DNA from: Humibacter sp. RRB41
GTDB lineage: Bacteria > Actinomycetota > Actinomycetes > Actinomycetales > Microbacteriaceae
Assembly: GCF_022761015.1 (NCBI RefSeq)
Contig: NZ_JAKWJQ010000008.1
Location: 1-64,000 of the forward strand
Length of the DNA stretch: 64,000 nt
Direction: 5' to 3'
The translations under genes were made by a program, and so were the position numbers. Numbering within the stretch: position 1 is the first letter of the stretch; the number at the start of each line of letters is the position of its first letter. Positions 52,105 to 60,722 of the stretch are shown here, piece by piece. The notes below the pieces were generated by a model. The model did not search any database and was not told where the DNA came from. It saw nothing but the letters and a program-made list of their open reading frames with translations.

Positions 52105-53184
52105 CTACTCCTCCTCGGAGTCGAGGGTCACGCCCAGCCACTCTGCGAGATCGGCGAGTTCGGCGCGCACCATCTCGTCGTCCCCCGGCTCGAAGGGGAT
52201 CAGCTGGTGCACGGCGTTCACGCGCAGCACGTTCTGTTCGCGGTCGACTGCAGCGTCGAGCATCCCGACGAAACGGTCGCCGATGAGGATCGGATGCGCG
52301 AAGAACCCGTACTTGCGCTGCGCCTTCGGCTTGAACTGCTCGAGCACGTAGTCGAAGTCGAAGATGTCGCGCAGACGCGGGCGGTCGAAGAGCATGCCGT
52401 CGTAGGGATTGAGGAACGCGACCCTGCCCGCAGCGTCATCGAGTCCATCGAGAGCCTGCGGATCGACCCGCCACTTCGACTTGAGTCCCTCGATCTCGAC
52501 GGGTTCGCCGGCCTCTCCGACCGGAGTCCACGGAGATTTCTGCTTCGCGATGCCGGCGGCCTGCAGGCGGCGCTCGTCGAGCATCCGTGCGGCTTCGTCG
52601 TCGCTGTACTCTGGCAGGTCGTGCGGATAGACGCGCTCGGCGAGGTCCCAGATGCGGCGTCGTCCTTCGCGGCCGACGATGGCGACCTTGCCCTGGTGCA
52701 TCAGGAACTCGAGCATGCGTGGAACCTGGTTCGGGCCGTACCAGCCGTCGGATTCCCTGGCCACCTGGGCGGTGTCAGGGATCTTGCTCGCGAGCAGGGG
52801 ACCCTCTGCGGCCAACCTGGCGAGCACATCCGCACGGAATCGCGCGTTCGCCTCGAGCCATTGCCGGCTGCTCTCTCTGCGCGGCCAGCGGCGCATCGCG
52901 GGAAGCATGAGCGGCAGCAGGCTGACCGGAAGAAAGCTGCCGTCGTACTCGAAGAGCACGCGGTCCATCTCGACCGCCTTGCGGAGCTGGCCGGCCTCAT
53001 ACGACCATCCGATGCGCGACCAGAGCACCGTGTGCTCGCACGGTGCGATCGTGGCGGTCGGATCGATGCTGATGCGCCCGAGCTGCTCCGCGACCTCGAC
53101 CACGTGCCCAGGGCGGTCGGCCTCCAGCAACTGGGCGCGCACGGCGATGCGGCGCGCTTCGTCCTTCGTCAGACGCAGGGTCAC
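52105..53184 (-). CDS. YcaQ/AlkZ-like winged-helix DNA glycosylase family (HTH_42) protein
   Basis: This 359-aa protein starts at the GTG at 53184 (VTLRLTKDEARRIAVRAQLL); TACGCT lies 6 nt upstream. It matches the HTH_42 superfamily: HTVLWSRIGWSYEAGQLRKAVEMDRVLFEYDGSFLPVSLLPLMLPAMRRW, the winged-helix region around 135-200, NPYDGMLFDRPRLRDIFDFDYVLEQFKP, and KYGFFAHPILIGDRFVG. Studied members unhook DNA interstrand crosslinks using a QxQ or QxD motif near residue 40. Here the aligned residues read S-I-D (about 39-41), so the first catalytic Gln appears replaced by Ser. Confidence 0.85.
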   Translation of the reverse strand: MTLRLTKDEARRIAVRAQLLEADRPGHVVEVAEQLGRISIDPTATIAPCEHTVLWSRIGWSYEAGQLRKAVEMDRVLFEYDGSFLPVSLLPLMLPAMRRWPRRESSRQWLEANARFRADVLARLAAEGPLLASKIPDTAQVARESDGWYGPNQVPRMLEFLMHQGKVAIVGREGRRRIWDLAERVYPHDLPEYSDDEAARMLDERRLQAAGIAKQKSPWTPVGEAGEPVEIEGLKSKWRVDPQALDGLDDAAGRVAFLNPYDGMLFDRPRLRDIFDFDYVLEQFKPKAQRKYGFFAHPILIGDRFVGMLDAAVDREQNVLRVNAVHQLIPFEPGDDEMVRAELADLAEWLGVTLDSEEE

Positions 53185-53245
53185 GCGACGAGCGTAGCCC
53201 CCGCTCGCGACGTGTCCCCGGGTGGACCCTCCCGGGCGTCGACCC

Positions 53246-53311
53246 GGCACTGTGTTGCCGAGCGGCCCCCGAATTCGCGTGAACTGAGGGGTGGCCCGGC
53301 AATACAGTGCC
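53246..53311. promoter_or_regulatory. paired 14-bp sites in inverted orientation before the GH3 gene
   Basis: GGCACTGTGTTGCC (53246-53259) and GGCAATACAGTGCC (53298-53311) are inverted copies with one mismatch, 52 bp apart. Each is itself flanked by GGCA/TGCC. They lie between the YcaQ-like and GH3 genes and may be operators for a sugar regulator. Confidence 0.5.
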
Positions 53312-53343
53312 AGGCCGACGTAAACACGGGTGGGGGCGCGAGA

Positions 53344-55629
53344 ATGGACGGCATGGCCAACGACGTCGATGCGATCCTGTCCCAACTCACCCTCGAAGAG
53401 AAGGCCGCTCTGGTCACCGGCGACGGGTTCTGGCATACGACCGCGATCGAGCGGCTCGGCATTCCGGCGATCACGCTGAGCGATGGTCCGCACGGCGTGC
53501 GCCGTCAGCCGCCGGAGCAGGAGAACGGCATAGGCGGCAGCTTTCCCGCCACGTGCTTCCCGCCGGCTGTCGGGCTGGCATCCACGTGGGATGCCGAGCT
53601 CGTCGAACGGATCGGCGCGGCGCTGGGGGACGAGTCCAACGCACTCGACGTGCAGGTGCTGCTCGGGCCGGGTGTCAACATCAAGCGTTCGCCGCTGTGC
53701 GGGCGCAACTTCGAGTACTTCTCGGAAGACCCGCTAGTCGCCGGCGAGCTGGCGACTGAACTGATCCGCGGCATCCAGTCGAAGGGCATCGGAACATCGC
53801 TCAAGCACTTCGCGGCCAACAGCCAGGAGACCGACCGCTTCAGGGTCAGCGCCGACATGGATGAGCGGACGGCGCGTGAGATCTACCTCGCCGCGTTCGA
53901 GCGTGCGGTCAAGGGCGCAGCACCCGCGACGGTGATGGCCGCCTACAACAAGCTCAACGGCGCGTACGCGACCGAGGATCATTGGCTGCTCACGGACATC
54001 CTGCGTGACGAGTGGGGTTTCGACGGCGTCGTCGTTTCCGACTGGGGCGCGGTGAACGACCGGGATGCCGCCGTCGCTGCCGGCCTCGATCTCGAGATGC
54101 CGGAGTCAGAGGCGGGACCGGCCGCCATCGTGGCGGCCGTGCGCGGCGGCTCGCTCGATGAGGCAGCGCTCGATGCGGCCGTACGCAATGTGCTCGACCT
54201 GGTCTTCGACCACGCGCACCTGAAGGCGGATGCCTCGCGCAAACTGGCTGTGCCCGACGACATGGTGAACGCGCACCACGCGCTCGCGCGGGAGGCGGCA
54301 TCCAGGGCTGCTGTGCTTCTGAAGAACGAGGGAGGCATCCTGCCGCTCTCACCGGAGTCCTCGATCGCTGTGATCGGCGAGTTCGCGCGCAACCCGCGCT
54401 ACCAGGGCGCCGGCAGTTCGCAGATCGAGCCGACGCGGCTGGATGACGCGCTCACCGAGATCCGCAAGGTCGCCGGAGCACCTGTGACGTTCGCGCCGGG
54501 GTTCACGCTCGACGGCGGCGGGGATGCCGGCGAGCTGCTGCGCGAGGCGGTGGCGGTGGCATCCGCTGCGCAGGTCGCCGTGGTGTTCCTCGGCCTGCCG
54601 TCGGCTGCCGAATCGGAGGGCTACGACCGCGAGAACATGGACCTGCCCGCGAACCAGCTGGCGGTGCTCGCCGAGGTCGTTGCCGCGAATCCGAACGTGG
54701 TCGTCGTGCTCTCGAACGGCTCGGCCGTGCGCGTCTCGGACTGGGATGCGGGTGTCCGCGCGATTCTCGAGGGCTGGCTGCTTGGCCAGGCGGGTGGCGG
54801 CGCGACTGCGGACATCCTGTTCGGCGTCACGAACCCTTCAGGGCGCCTCGCCGAGACGATCCCGGTGAAGCTGGAGGACACCTCGGCCTACCTCGACTTC
54901 CCTGGCCGCGACGGTCACCTCGAGTACGGGGACGGCGTCTTCGTCGGCTACCGCTGGTTCGACGCGCGGCAGTTGCCGGTGAGCTATCCGTTCGGCCACG
55001 GCCTGTCGTACACGACCTTCGAGTACTCGGGCCTGTCGACGAGCGTCGAGGGGGAGGATGCCGACCCCTCCGTGCACGTCTCGGTCACCGTGACGAACAC
55101 CGGGCACGCCGCCGGCCGCGAGGTGGTGCAGGTGTACGTCGCAGCGCCGAGCGCCGAGGTGCGGCGTCCGTTGAACGAGCTGCGCGGATTCGACGTCGTG
55201 CCGCTGGAGCCCGGCGAGAGCCGTGAGGTGTCGTTCACACTCGGATTCCGCGACTTCGCCTACTTCCACCCGACCCTGAAGCGCTGGTACGTCGAGAGCG
55301 GACCGGTGGACATTCTGGTCGGCGCGAGCTCTCGGGACATCCGCGAGCAGGGCAGCGTCGAGCTGCGGGTGAGCGAGCCGGTCGTGCCGCTCGACCGGCA
55401 GTCGTCACTGGCGGAATGGACGAAGCATCCGGGCGGCGCGCAGGTGCTCGCCGGTCTGCTGCAGCAGGCGGCGGCGCAGAATCCGGATGCCGTCGGCATG
55501 TTCCAGAACGAGGAGCTGATGGCGATGATGGGTTCGATGCCGCTGCGCCGCATCGGCCGCTTCCCCGGCATCGGACTCACCGACGAGCAGGTCGACGGCC
55601 TGATCGCGCAGGCGAACGCGGCTGTGTAG
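53344..55629 (+). CDS. glycoside hydrolase family 3 protein (beta-glucosidase-like)
   Basis: This 761-aa enzyme has the GH3 N-terminal barrel with substrate residues in LSDGPHGVRRQ, SLKHFAANSQE and the nucleophile Asp in VVVSDWGAVNDRD (about residue 235). The second domain contains VFLGLPSAAESEGYDRENMDLP (acid/base region), and the C-terminal fibronectin-III-like domain starts at about 570. It lacks a signal peptide, so it should hydrolyse imported oligosaccharides such as cellobiose in the cytoplasm. A C-terminal extension (about 690-761) continues past the FnIII-like domain. The ATG at 53353 is an alternative start. It complements the GH6 cellulase at the left of the window. Confidence 0.93.
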   Translation: MDGMANDVDAILSQLTLEEKAALVTGDGFWHTTAIERLGIPAITLSDGPHGVRRQPPEQENGIGGSFPATCFPPAVGLASTWDAELVERIGAALGDESNALDVQVLLGPGVNIKRSPLCGRNFEYFSEDPLVAGELATELIRGIQSKGIGTSLKHFAANSQETDRFRVSADMDERTAREIYLAAFERAVKGAAPATVMAAYNKLNGAYATEDHWLLTDILRDEWGFDGVVVSDWGAVNDRDAAVAAGLDLEMPESEAGPAAIVAAVRGGSLDEAALDAAVRNVLDLVFDHAHLKADASRKLAVPDDMVNAHHALAREAASRAAVLLKNEGGILPLSPESSIAVIGEFARNPRYQGAGSSQIEPTRLDDALTEIRKVAGAPVTFAPGFTLDGGGDAGELLREAVAVASAAQVAVVFLGLPSAAESEGYDRENMDLPANQLAVLAEVVAANPNVVVVLSNGSAVRVSDWDAGVRAILEGWLLGQAGGGATADILFGVTNPSGRLAETIPVKLEDTSAYLDFPGRDGHLEYGDGVFVGYRWFDARQLPVSYPFGHGLSYTTFEYSGLSTSVEGEDADPSVHVSVTVTNTGHAAGREVVQVYVAAPSAEVRRPLNELRGFDVVPLEPGESREVSFTLGFRDFAYFHPTLKRWYVESGPVDILVGASSRDIREQGSVELRVSEPVVPLDRQSSLAEWTKHPGGAQVLAGLLQQAAAQNPDAVGMFQNEELMAMMGSMPLRRIGRFPGIGLTDEQVDGLIAQANAAV

Positions 55630-55667
55630 CGGGCGTCTACGGCCCCCGCTACGCGCCCGCCCGAGCG

Positions 55668-55746
55668 CGAGATTGCGTTTCAACTGCAGAAACGGCGATA
55701 TAGGTCGCGGTGTGTTCGCCATTTCTGCAGTTGAGACGCGATCTGG
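55668..55746. repeat. dispersed palindromic element, copy B
   Basis: Arms of 30 nt (55668-55697 and 55717-55746) surround a 19-nt loop, with four mismatches of which two are G-T wobbles. It lies 39 nt after the GH3 gene. Confidence 0.85.
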
Positions 55747-55836
55747 GCCGCGGGGCGCGGTGGAGCAGATACGGGGAGGGGCGTCGCCTGTGGAGAGCTG
55801 ATGCCGGTGCCTCCTGCGGTGCGCGACACTGGCCGC

Positions 55837-56745
55837 ATGCCGCGTCGCATCCCACTCCCACCGCACCTGAAGGGCGCGTCGTTCCGGGTGTCGGAGCAGG
55901 AGTTCCACGGGCTGTCGCGGGCGCGCATGAGGTCGAGCGATCTCGATGCGCCCTTTCACGGCATCCGAAGCATCGGTTTGCATGTCGATGATGTGCTCGG
56001 GCTGGCGCGGAGCTACGCGCCTCGTCTGCGAGCTGGGCAGCTGTTCAGTCATGTGACGGCGGCGCGGCTCTGGGACATTCCGTTGCCGCTCGAGCTGAGC
56101 GAGGCATCCGAGGTGCACGTCAGTTCCGTCGGCGGCACTGCTCCGCGTGCGCGGGGCGTGATCGGGCATGAGCTCCGCCTTGCCGAGCGAGCCGCTATCG
56201 AAGAGATTCCTCTGGTGCCGCCCGCCGAGACTTGGTGCCAACTCGGTGCGTACCTTTCTCGCGAGGATCTTGTGGCGGCTGGCGATTTTCTTCTGTCGGG
56301 CAAGCGTTTGAGGCGGGGCGGTCGCACTCTCCCGCTGTGTACACGAGACGATCTGACCGCGGCCGCAGTACGGTTCGGGAGGCAGCCGGGGGCTGCGGGC
56401 ATCCGCTGGGCGTTGCCGAAGCTGCGCAGCGGGGTCGACTCGCGTCGAGAATCGTTGCTGCGGCTCGCGCTGCTCGCGCACCGTCTTCCCGAGCCGGTGA
56501 TCGCGCATCCGGTTGCTGTCGAAGGAGGCCTCGTTCTCCATCCCGATCTTGCCTACCCCTGGGTGCGTCTGGCCATCGAATACGAGGGCGACGAACACCG
56601 CGAGGACAAGCGGCGTTGGCGCGACGATCTGCGGCGCATCGTGCTTCTCGAGGAAGCGCGCTGGCGTGTCATCCGCGCAACCGACGACGACATCCAGGAC
56701 CCGACAGTGATCGTTCGTGCCATTCGCAAGGCACTAAGAGGGTGA
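55837..56745 (+). CDS. DUF559-type protein with PD-(D/E)XK nuclease-like C-terminus
   Basis: This 302-aa protein has an N-terminal region resembling AbiEi-like/hypothetical actinobacterial proteins (FRVSEQEFHGLSRARMRSSDLDAPFHGIRS). A C-terminal Vsr-like fold follows (about 225-302): PVIAHPVAVEGGLVLHPDLAYPWVRLAIEYEGDEHREDKRRWRDDLRRIVLLEEARWRVIRAT, where Asp and Glu-Tyr-Glu-Gly fit the nuclease core. Activity is not proven for this family, which is abundant in Microbacteriaceae. An in-frame ATG at 55801 would add 12 residues; I prefer 55837 because family homology begins just after it. Confidence 0.8.
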   Translation: MPRRIPLPPHLKGASFRVSEQEFHGLSRARMRSSDLDAPFHGIRSIGLHVDDVLGLARSYAPRLRAGQLFSHVTAARLWDIPLPLELSEASEVHVSSVGGTAPRARGVIGHELRLAERAAIEEIPLVPPAETWCQLGAYLSREDLVAAGDFLLSGKRLRRGGRTLPLCTRDDLTAAAVRFGRQPGAAGIRWALPKLRSGVDSRRESLLRLALLAHRLPEPVIAHPVAVEGGLVLHPDLAYPWVRLAIEYEGDEHREDKRRWRDDLRRIVLLEEARWRVIRATDDDIQDPTVIVRAIRKALRG

Positions 56746-56814
56746 TGGTGCCTCGGCCTTTCGAGGGTGATGGTGCCTCGGCCTTTCGAGGGTGATGGTG
56801 CCTCGGCCTTTCGA
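56741..56814. repeat. 25-bp direct repeat, three tandem copies
   Basis: The unit GGTGATGGTGCCTCGGCCTT followed by TCGAG occurs at 56741-56765, 56766-56790 and 56791-56814 (last copy one base short). The first copy includes the stop codon of the DUF559-type gene. Confidence 0.9.
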
Positions 56815-56882
56815 CCGACCGCTTGCGCTGACGCCCGAGCACGCGCGCCCCGCCCCCGCCTCACCCCGCGCGCCACAGCCGG

Positions 56883-56960
56883 CGAGATTGCGTTTCAACT
56901 GCAGAGATGGCACTTGCGGTTCGGTGTAGTCGCCATTTCTGCACTTGAAACGCGATCTCG
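56883..56960. repeat. dispersed palindromic element, copy C
   Basis: Arms of 30 nt (56883-56912 and 56931-56960) surround an 18-nt loop with four mismatches. It shares the TTTCAACTGCAGA core with copies A and B. Confidence 0.85.
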
Positions 56961-57030
56961 AGGTGCATGCGGGGTGAGCGCGCGGCGCGCTCGAGGGCGC
57001 CACGGCACACGGCGGGCATAGCCTGGGGCC

Positions 57031-58506
57031 ATGAGTGCGGACGCGGGGGCGCCGACCGACACGACGCGGAACAAGGACGAGAAGACCTTCTTCGGGCAGC
57101 CGAGATCGCTGGCCAACATCTTCGGGGTGGAGATGTGGGAGAGGTTCTCCTTCTACGGCATGCAGGGCATCCTGCTGCTCTACCTCTACTTCTCGGTCGC
57201 CGACGGCGGGCTCGCGATGCCGAAGCCGGTGGCCGCCGGCATCGTCGGCGCGTACGGCGGCGCGGTCTACCTCTCGACCATCATCGGCGCGTGGGTGGCC
57301 GACCGGCTGCTCGGCTCCGAGCGGGTGCTGTTCTACAGCGCCATCGTCATCATGCTGGGGCACCTCTCCCTTGCGCTCCTGCCAGGATTCGGCGGCCTCG
57401 GCGTCGGACTCATCCTGATCGCTGTCGGTTCCGGCGGCCTGAAGGCGAACGCCACGACGGTCGTCGGCACGCTGTACTCCGAGAAGGATCCGCGACGGGA
57501 TGCCGGCTTCTCGATCTTCTACCTCGGCATCAACCTCGGTGCATTCTTCGGTCCGCTCCTCACCGGCCTGCTGCAGTCGACGATCGGCTTCCACTACGGA
57601 TTCGGCCTGGCCGCCCTCGGCATGGCGATCGGACTCGTGCAGTACTCGTTCGGACGAAAGCGCCTCCCTGCGGAGGCGCGCCAGGTGTCGAACCCGCTGC
57701 CGAAGAATCGGTACGCGCTGTGGGTGGGGCTCGCGGTCGCGGGCATCCTGGTCGTCGTCGTACTCGTGCTGGTCGGTGTGATCAGGGCCGACAATCTGTC
57801 GATCGTCGTCATCGTGGTGACGGTGGTCGCGGCCGTAGCGTACTTCGTGGTCATCCTGACGAGCAGGCTGACGGATGTCGAACGCAGCCGCGTCTACGCC
57901 TTCATTCCGCTCTTCATAGCGAGTGCTGCGTTCTGGTCGTTGTACCAGCAGCAATTCACCGTCGTGACCTTCTACTCCGACAACCGGCTCAATCGCGACG
58001 TGTTCGGCTGGGAGTTCCCGATCTCCTGGGTGCAGTCGATCAACCCGATCTTCATCATCATCTTGAGTGGGGTGTTCGCCGCGATCTGGACGAAGCTCGG
58101 CGAGCGGCAGCCATCCACGCCGATCAAGTTCGCACTCGGCACGGCGATCATGGGTGTCGCCTTCCTGCTCTTCCTGCCGTTCGCGGGCGGCGGCGACAAC
58201 AGCACACCGCTGATCGCGATGGTGGGCATCTTGTTGGTCTTCACGATCGCCGAGTTGCTGCTGTCACCGGTTGGGCTGTCGGTGTCGACGAAGCTGGCGC
58301 CCAAACGGTTCCACGCGCAGATGGTGGCGCTGTTCTTCCTCTCCGTGGCTCTGGGCACGGCGCTCAGCGGACAGCTCGCCGAGCTCTACTCGCCGAAGAC
58401 CGAGGGCTGGTACTTCGGCATCCTCGGTGTGATCGCGATCGTGATCGGCGTCGCTCTCGCACTGATCGCGCCGCTGCTGCGCAGGCTGATGGCAGGCGTG
58501 CGCTGA
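57031..58506 (+). CDS. peptide MFS transporter (POT/PTR family)
   Basis: This 491-aa proton-coupled di/tripeptide carrier has the N-terminal POT signature GVEMWERFSFYGMQGILLLYL (ExxERFxYYG type, about 34-54). The central motif GINLGAFFGPLLTGLL and SLYQQQFTVVTFYSDN also match the family. About 14 helices are predicted. It offers a second peptide-uptake route besides the Dpp operon. TAGCCT (57019-57024), 6 nt before the ATG, suggests a leaderless mRNA. Confidence 0.94.
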   Translation: MSADAGAPTDTTRNKDEKTFFGQPRSLANIFGVEMWERFSFYGMQGILLLYLYFSVADGGLAMPKPVAAGIVGAYGGAVYLSTIIGAWVADRLLGSERVLFYSAIVIMLGHLSLALLPGFGGLGVGLILIAVGSGGLKANATTVVGTLYSEKDPRRDAGFSIFYLGINLGAFFGPLLTGLLQSTIGFHYGFGLAALGMAIGLVQYSFGRKRLPAEARQVSNPLPKNRYALWVGLAVAGILVVVVLVLVGVIRADNLSIVVIVVTVVAAVAYFVVILTSRLTDVERSRVYAFIPLFIASAAFWSLYQQQFTVVTFYSDNRLNRDVFGWEFPISWVQSINPIFIIILSGVFAAIWTKLGERQPSTPIKFALGTAIMGVAFLLFLPFAGGGDNSTPLIAMVGILLVFTIAELLLSPVGLSVSTKLAPKRFHAQMVALFFLSVALGTALSGQLAELYSPKTEGWYFGILGVIAIVIGVALALIAPLLRRLMAGVR

Positions 58507-58521
58507 GCGACACAGCGGATG

Positions 58522-59226
58522 TCAGTGGCCGAGCGTGCCGAGCTGCACCAGGAACCAGATGGACACCGCTGTGCCGACCGCGAGGGACGCTCCGCCCGTG
58601 ATGATGCCGGCGAGAGCGAAGGTACGGGGACGGTCACCAAGGAACGCGACGATGCCGAACGCGATGGCGACGAATGCCGGCACCCACGCGGCGAAGCTGA
58701 GCCCTGGGATGATCGCGAAGACCACGGCCGCGATGCCGACGATCATCGAGATGAGGCCGAAGCGCGCTCGCCTGTTGGGAGCGTGAACGGGCTGATCGTT
58801 GCCGAGAGCCCAGCGGATCGAGGCGGCATCCGGCACGGCGTACGGCTGCTGGATGCTCGGACCGACCGCATACGGATTGTCGAACGTCGGCGCCGCGGCG
58901 ACGGGAGCGGCGGCGTACGTCTCTCCGTAGGGGGCGGTGGTCGGCGGCGCACCGAAGGGGGCGAGCTCGGCGGACGCGGGGACAGCGGGGACGAAGGTGG
59001 CCGGCTGCGGAGCATCCGCTGCGACCTGGGCGAAGGTGCCAGCGACCGGCCGCATCACCGTCGACTCCTCGACCTCGGATGCGGGCTGAGCCGCTGCCAT
59101 CGCGTCGGGCGCGCTGCGGCGATGCGCGGTGCGGGAGATGCCGGTCCAGTCCGCCCCCGACCAGTAGAGCTCCTCCGCGTCGTTCCACGGGTTCGGGTAC
59201 CACCCGGCCGGAATCGCATCAGCCAT
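58522..59226 (-). CDS. DUF2510 plus DUF4190-like membrane protein
   Basis: This 234-aa protein begins with the short DUF2510 module IPAGWYPNPWNDAEELYWSGADWTG (about 5-29). A disordered Pro/Ala-rich linker follows, then a C-terminal DUF4190-like membrane domain with two to three helices (about 155-230). Function unknown; such proteins are common in actinobacteria. The ATG at 59226 has TAGGAT 7 nt upstream, so the longer frame to 59406 is rejected. Confidence 0.85.
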   Translation of the reverse strand: MADAIPAGWYPNPWNDAEELYWSGADWTGISRTAHRRSAPDAMAAAQPASEVEESTVMRPVAGTFAQVAADAPQPATFVPAVPASAELAPFGAPPTTAPYGETYAAAPVAAAPTFDNPYAVGPSIQQPYAVPDAASIRWALGNDQPVHAPNRRARFGLISMIVGIAAVVFAIIPGLSFAAWVPAFVAIAFGIVAFLGDRPRTFALAGIITGGASLAVGTAVSIWFLVQLGTLGH

Positions 59227-59310
59227 GCGACGAATCCTAACGGCTCCCCGCATGGTCGCCATCCGCCCTCGACCGGTCGGGTGCAGCGCTTGCCGACACT
59301 GGTCGGGTAC

Positions 59311-59342
59311 CGTCATCTCTGGCGTCATCTCTGGCGTCATCG
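59311..59342. repeat. short 12-bp direct repeat
   Basis: CGTCATCTCTGG occurs twice in tandem followed by a degenerate third unit (CGTCATCGCCGG), in the gap before the UDP-glucose dehydrogenase gene. Confidence 0.6.
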
Positions 59343-59408
59343 CCGGTGTCGCCGGCGTTGGCGGAGGCATCCGATCGCGGCGCATGCGCCCGGCCACGAA
59401 AGGCAATG

Positions 59409-60710
59409 ATGAGAATCTCGGTCATCGGCTGCGGCTACCTGGGCGCAGTGCATGCTTCGGCGATGGCGAAGCTCGGGCACGACGTCGTGGGCATCGATGT
59501 GGACACGGCGAAGATCGACCGGCTTTCTGCCGGTGAACCCCCGTTCTTCGAGCCGGGACTTCCCGAACTGCTCACGGCGTCGATCGCATCCGGCAGGCTG
59601 CGTTTCACGACGGATGTCGCTGCTGCTGCTGAGGCCACCGTGCACTTCATCGCCGTCGGAACGCCGCAGACCGCCGACGGCAACGCCGCCGACCTGCGCT
59701 TCGTGAACGCGGCGATCGACGAGCTGCTGCCGTACATCGGTCCCGGCCACGTGATCGCGGGAAAGAGCACGGTGCCCGTCGGTACGGCGGCGAGGCTCGC
59801 CGAGCGCATCGAGGCGACCGGTGCGCGATTGGTGTGGAACCCCGAGTTCCTGCGCGAGGGCTACGCGGTGCACGACACGGTGGAGCCTGACCGGCTGGTC
59901 TACGGCCTGCGTGCCGGGGACGAGGCATCCGCCGCGGTTCTCGACGAGGTGTACGCCCACGCGCTCGAGCTCGGCACCCCGCGCATCGTCACCGACTTCG
60001 CCACGGCGGAACTCGTGAAGGTGTCTGCCAACGCGTTTCTCGCCACGAAGATCTCGTTCATCAACGCCATGGCCGAGATCGCGGAGGCCACAGGTGCCGA
60101 CGTCACGCAGCTCGCGGATGCCATCGGCCACGACACCCGCATCGGCAGGCGGTTCCTGAACGCCGGCGTGGGCTTCGGCGGCGGATGCCTGCCCAAAGAC
60201 ATCCGCGCCTTCACGGCCCGTGCCGAGGAGCTCGGACGCGGAGAGTCCGTCGCGTTCCTCAAGGAGGTGGACTCGATCAACCTGCGTCGCAGGCGTCGCG
60301 TGGCCGACCTTGCGATGGCCGAGCTCGGAGGATCCGTGAACGGCAAGAAGATCGCCGTGCTCGGCGTCACGTTCAAGCCGCACTCCGACGATGTGCGCGA
60401 CTCGCCCGCGCTCGATGTCGCGGTCTCGCTGAAGGGCCTGGGTGCACATGTCGTCGCGGCGGACCCCAAGGGGGTGGCGAACGCGAGGCTGCGGCATCCG
60501 CAGCTCGACTATGTCGAAGACGCGACGGATGCCCTGAGCGGCGCCGACCTCGTCGTGCTCGTCACCGAGTGGCCGGAGTACACCGGCCTCGACCCCGTCG
60601 CCACCCGAGAGCTCGTCGCCGGCGCGATCGTCATCGACGGTCGCAATGCGCTCGATCGTGACGCCTGGATCGCGGCCGGCTGGCGGTACCGAGGCATGGG
60701 GCGCGACTGA
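59409..60710 (+). CDS. ugd: UDP-glucose 6-dehydrogenase
   Basis: This 433-aa enzyme should oxidise UDP-glucose to UDP-glucuronate with two NAD+. It has the N-terminal Rossmann motif ISVIGCGYLGAVHASAMAKLGHDVVGID, VPVGTAARLAERI, NPEFLREGYAVHD, the Lys in AELVKVSANAFLATKISFIN, and the catalytic Cys in GFGGGCLPKDIRAF. C-terminal NAD-binding VLGVTFKPHSDDVRDSPALDV follows. Two adjacent ATGs (59406, 59409) are possible; 59409 has better spacing to the AAAGG site. The product could feed cell-envelope or capsular polysaccharide. Confidence 0.93.
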   Translation: MRISVIGCGYLGAVHASAMAKLGHDVVGIDVDTAKIDRLSAGEPPFFEPGLPELLTASIASGRLRFTTDVAAAAEATVHFIAVGTPQTADGNAADLRFVNAAIDELLPYIGPGHVIAGKSTVPVGTAARLAERIEATGARLVWNPEFLREGYAVHDTVEPDRLVYGLRAGDEASAAVLDEVYAHALELGTPRIVTDFATAELVKVSANAFLATKISFINAMAEIAEATGADVTQLADAIGHDTRIGRRFLNAGVGFGGGCLPKDIRAFTARAEELGRGESVAFLKEVDSINLRRRRRVADLAMAELGGSVNGKKIAVLGVTFKPHSDDVRDSPALDVAVSLKGLGAHVVAADPKGVANARLRHPQLDYVEDATDALSGADLVVLVTEWPEYTGLDPVATRELVAGAIVIDGRNALDRDAWIAAGWRYRGMGRD

Positions 60711-60722
60711 GGGCTCTTCGCG

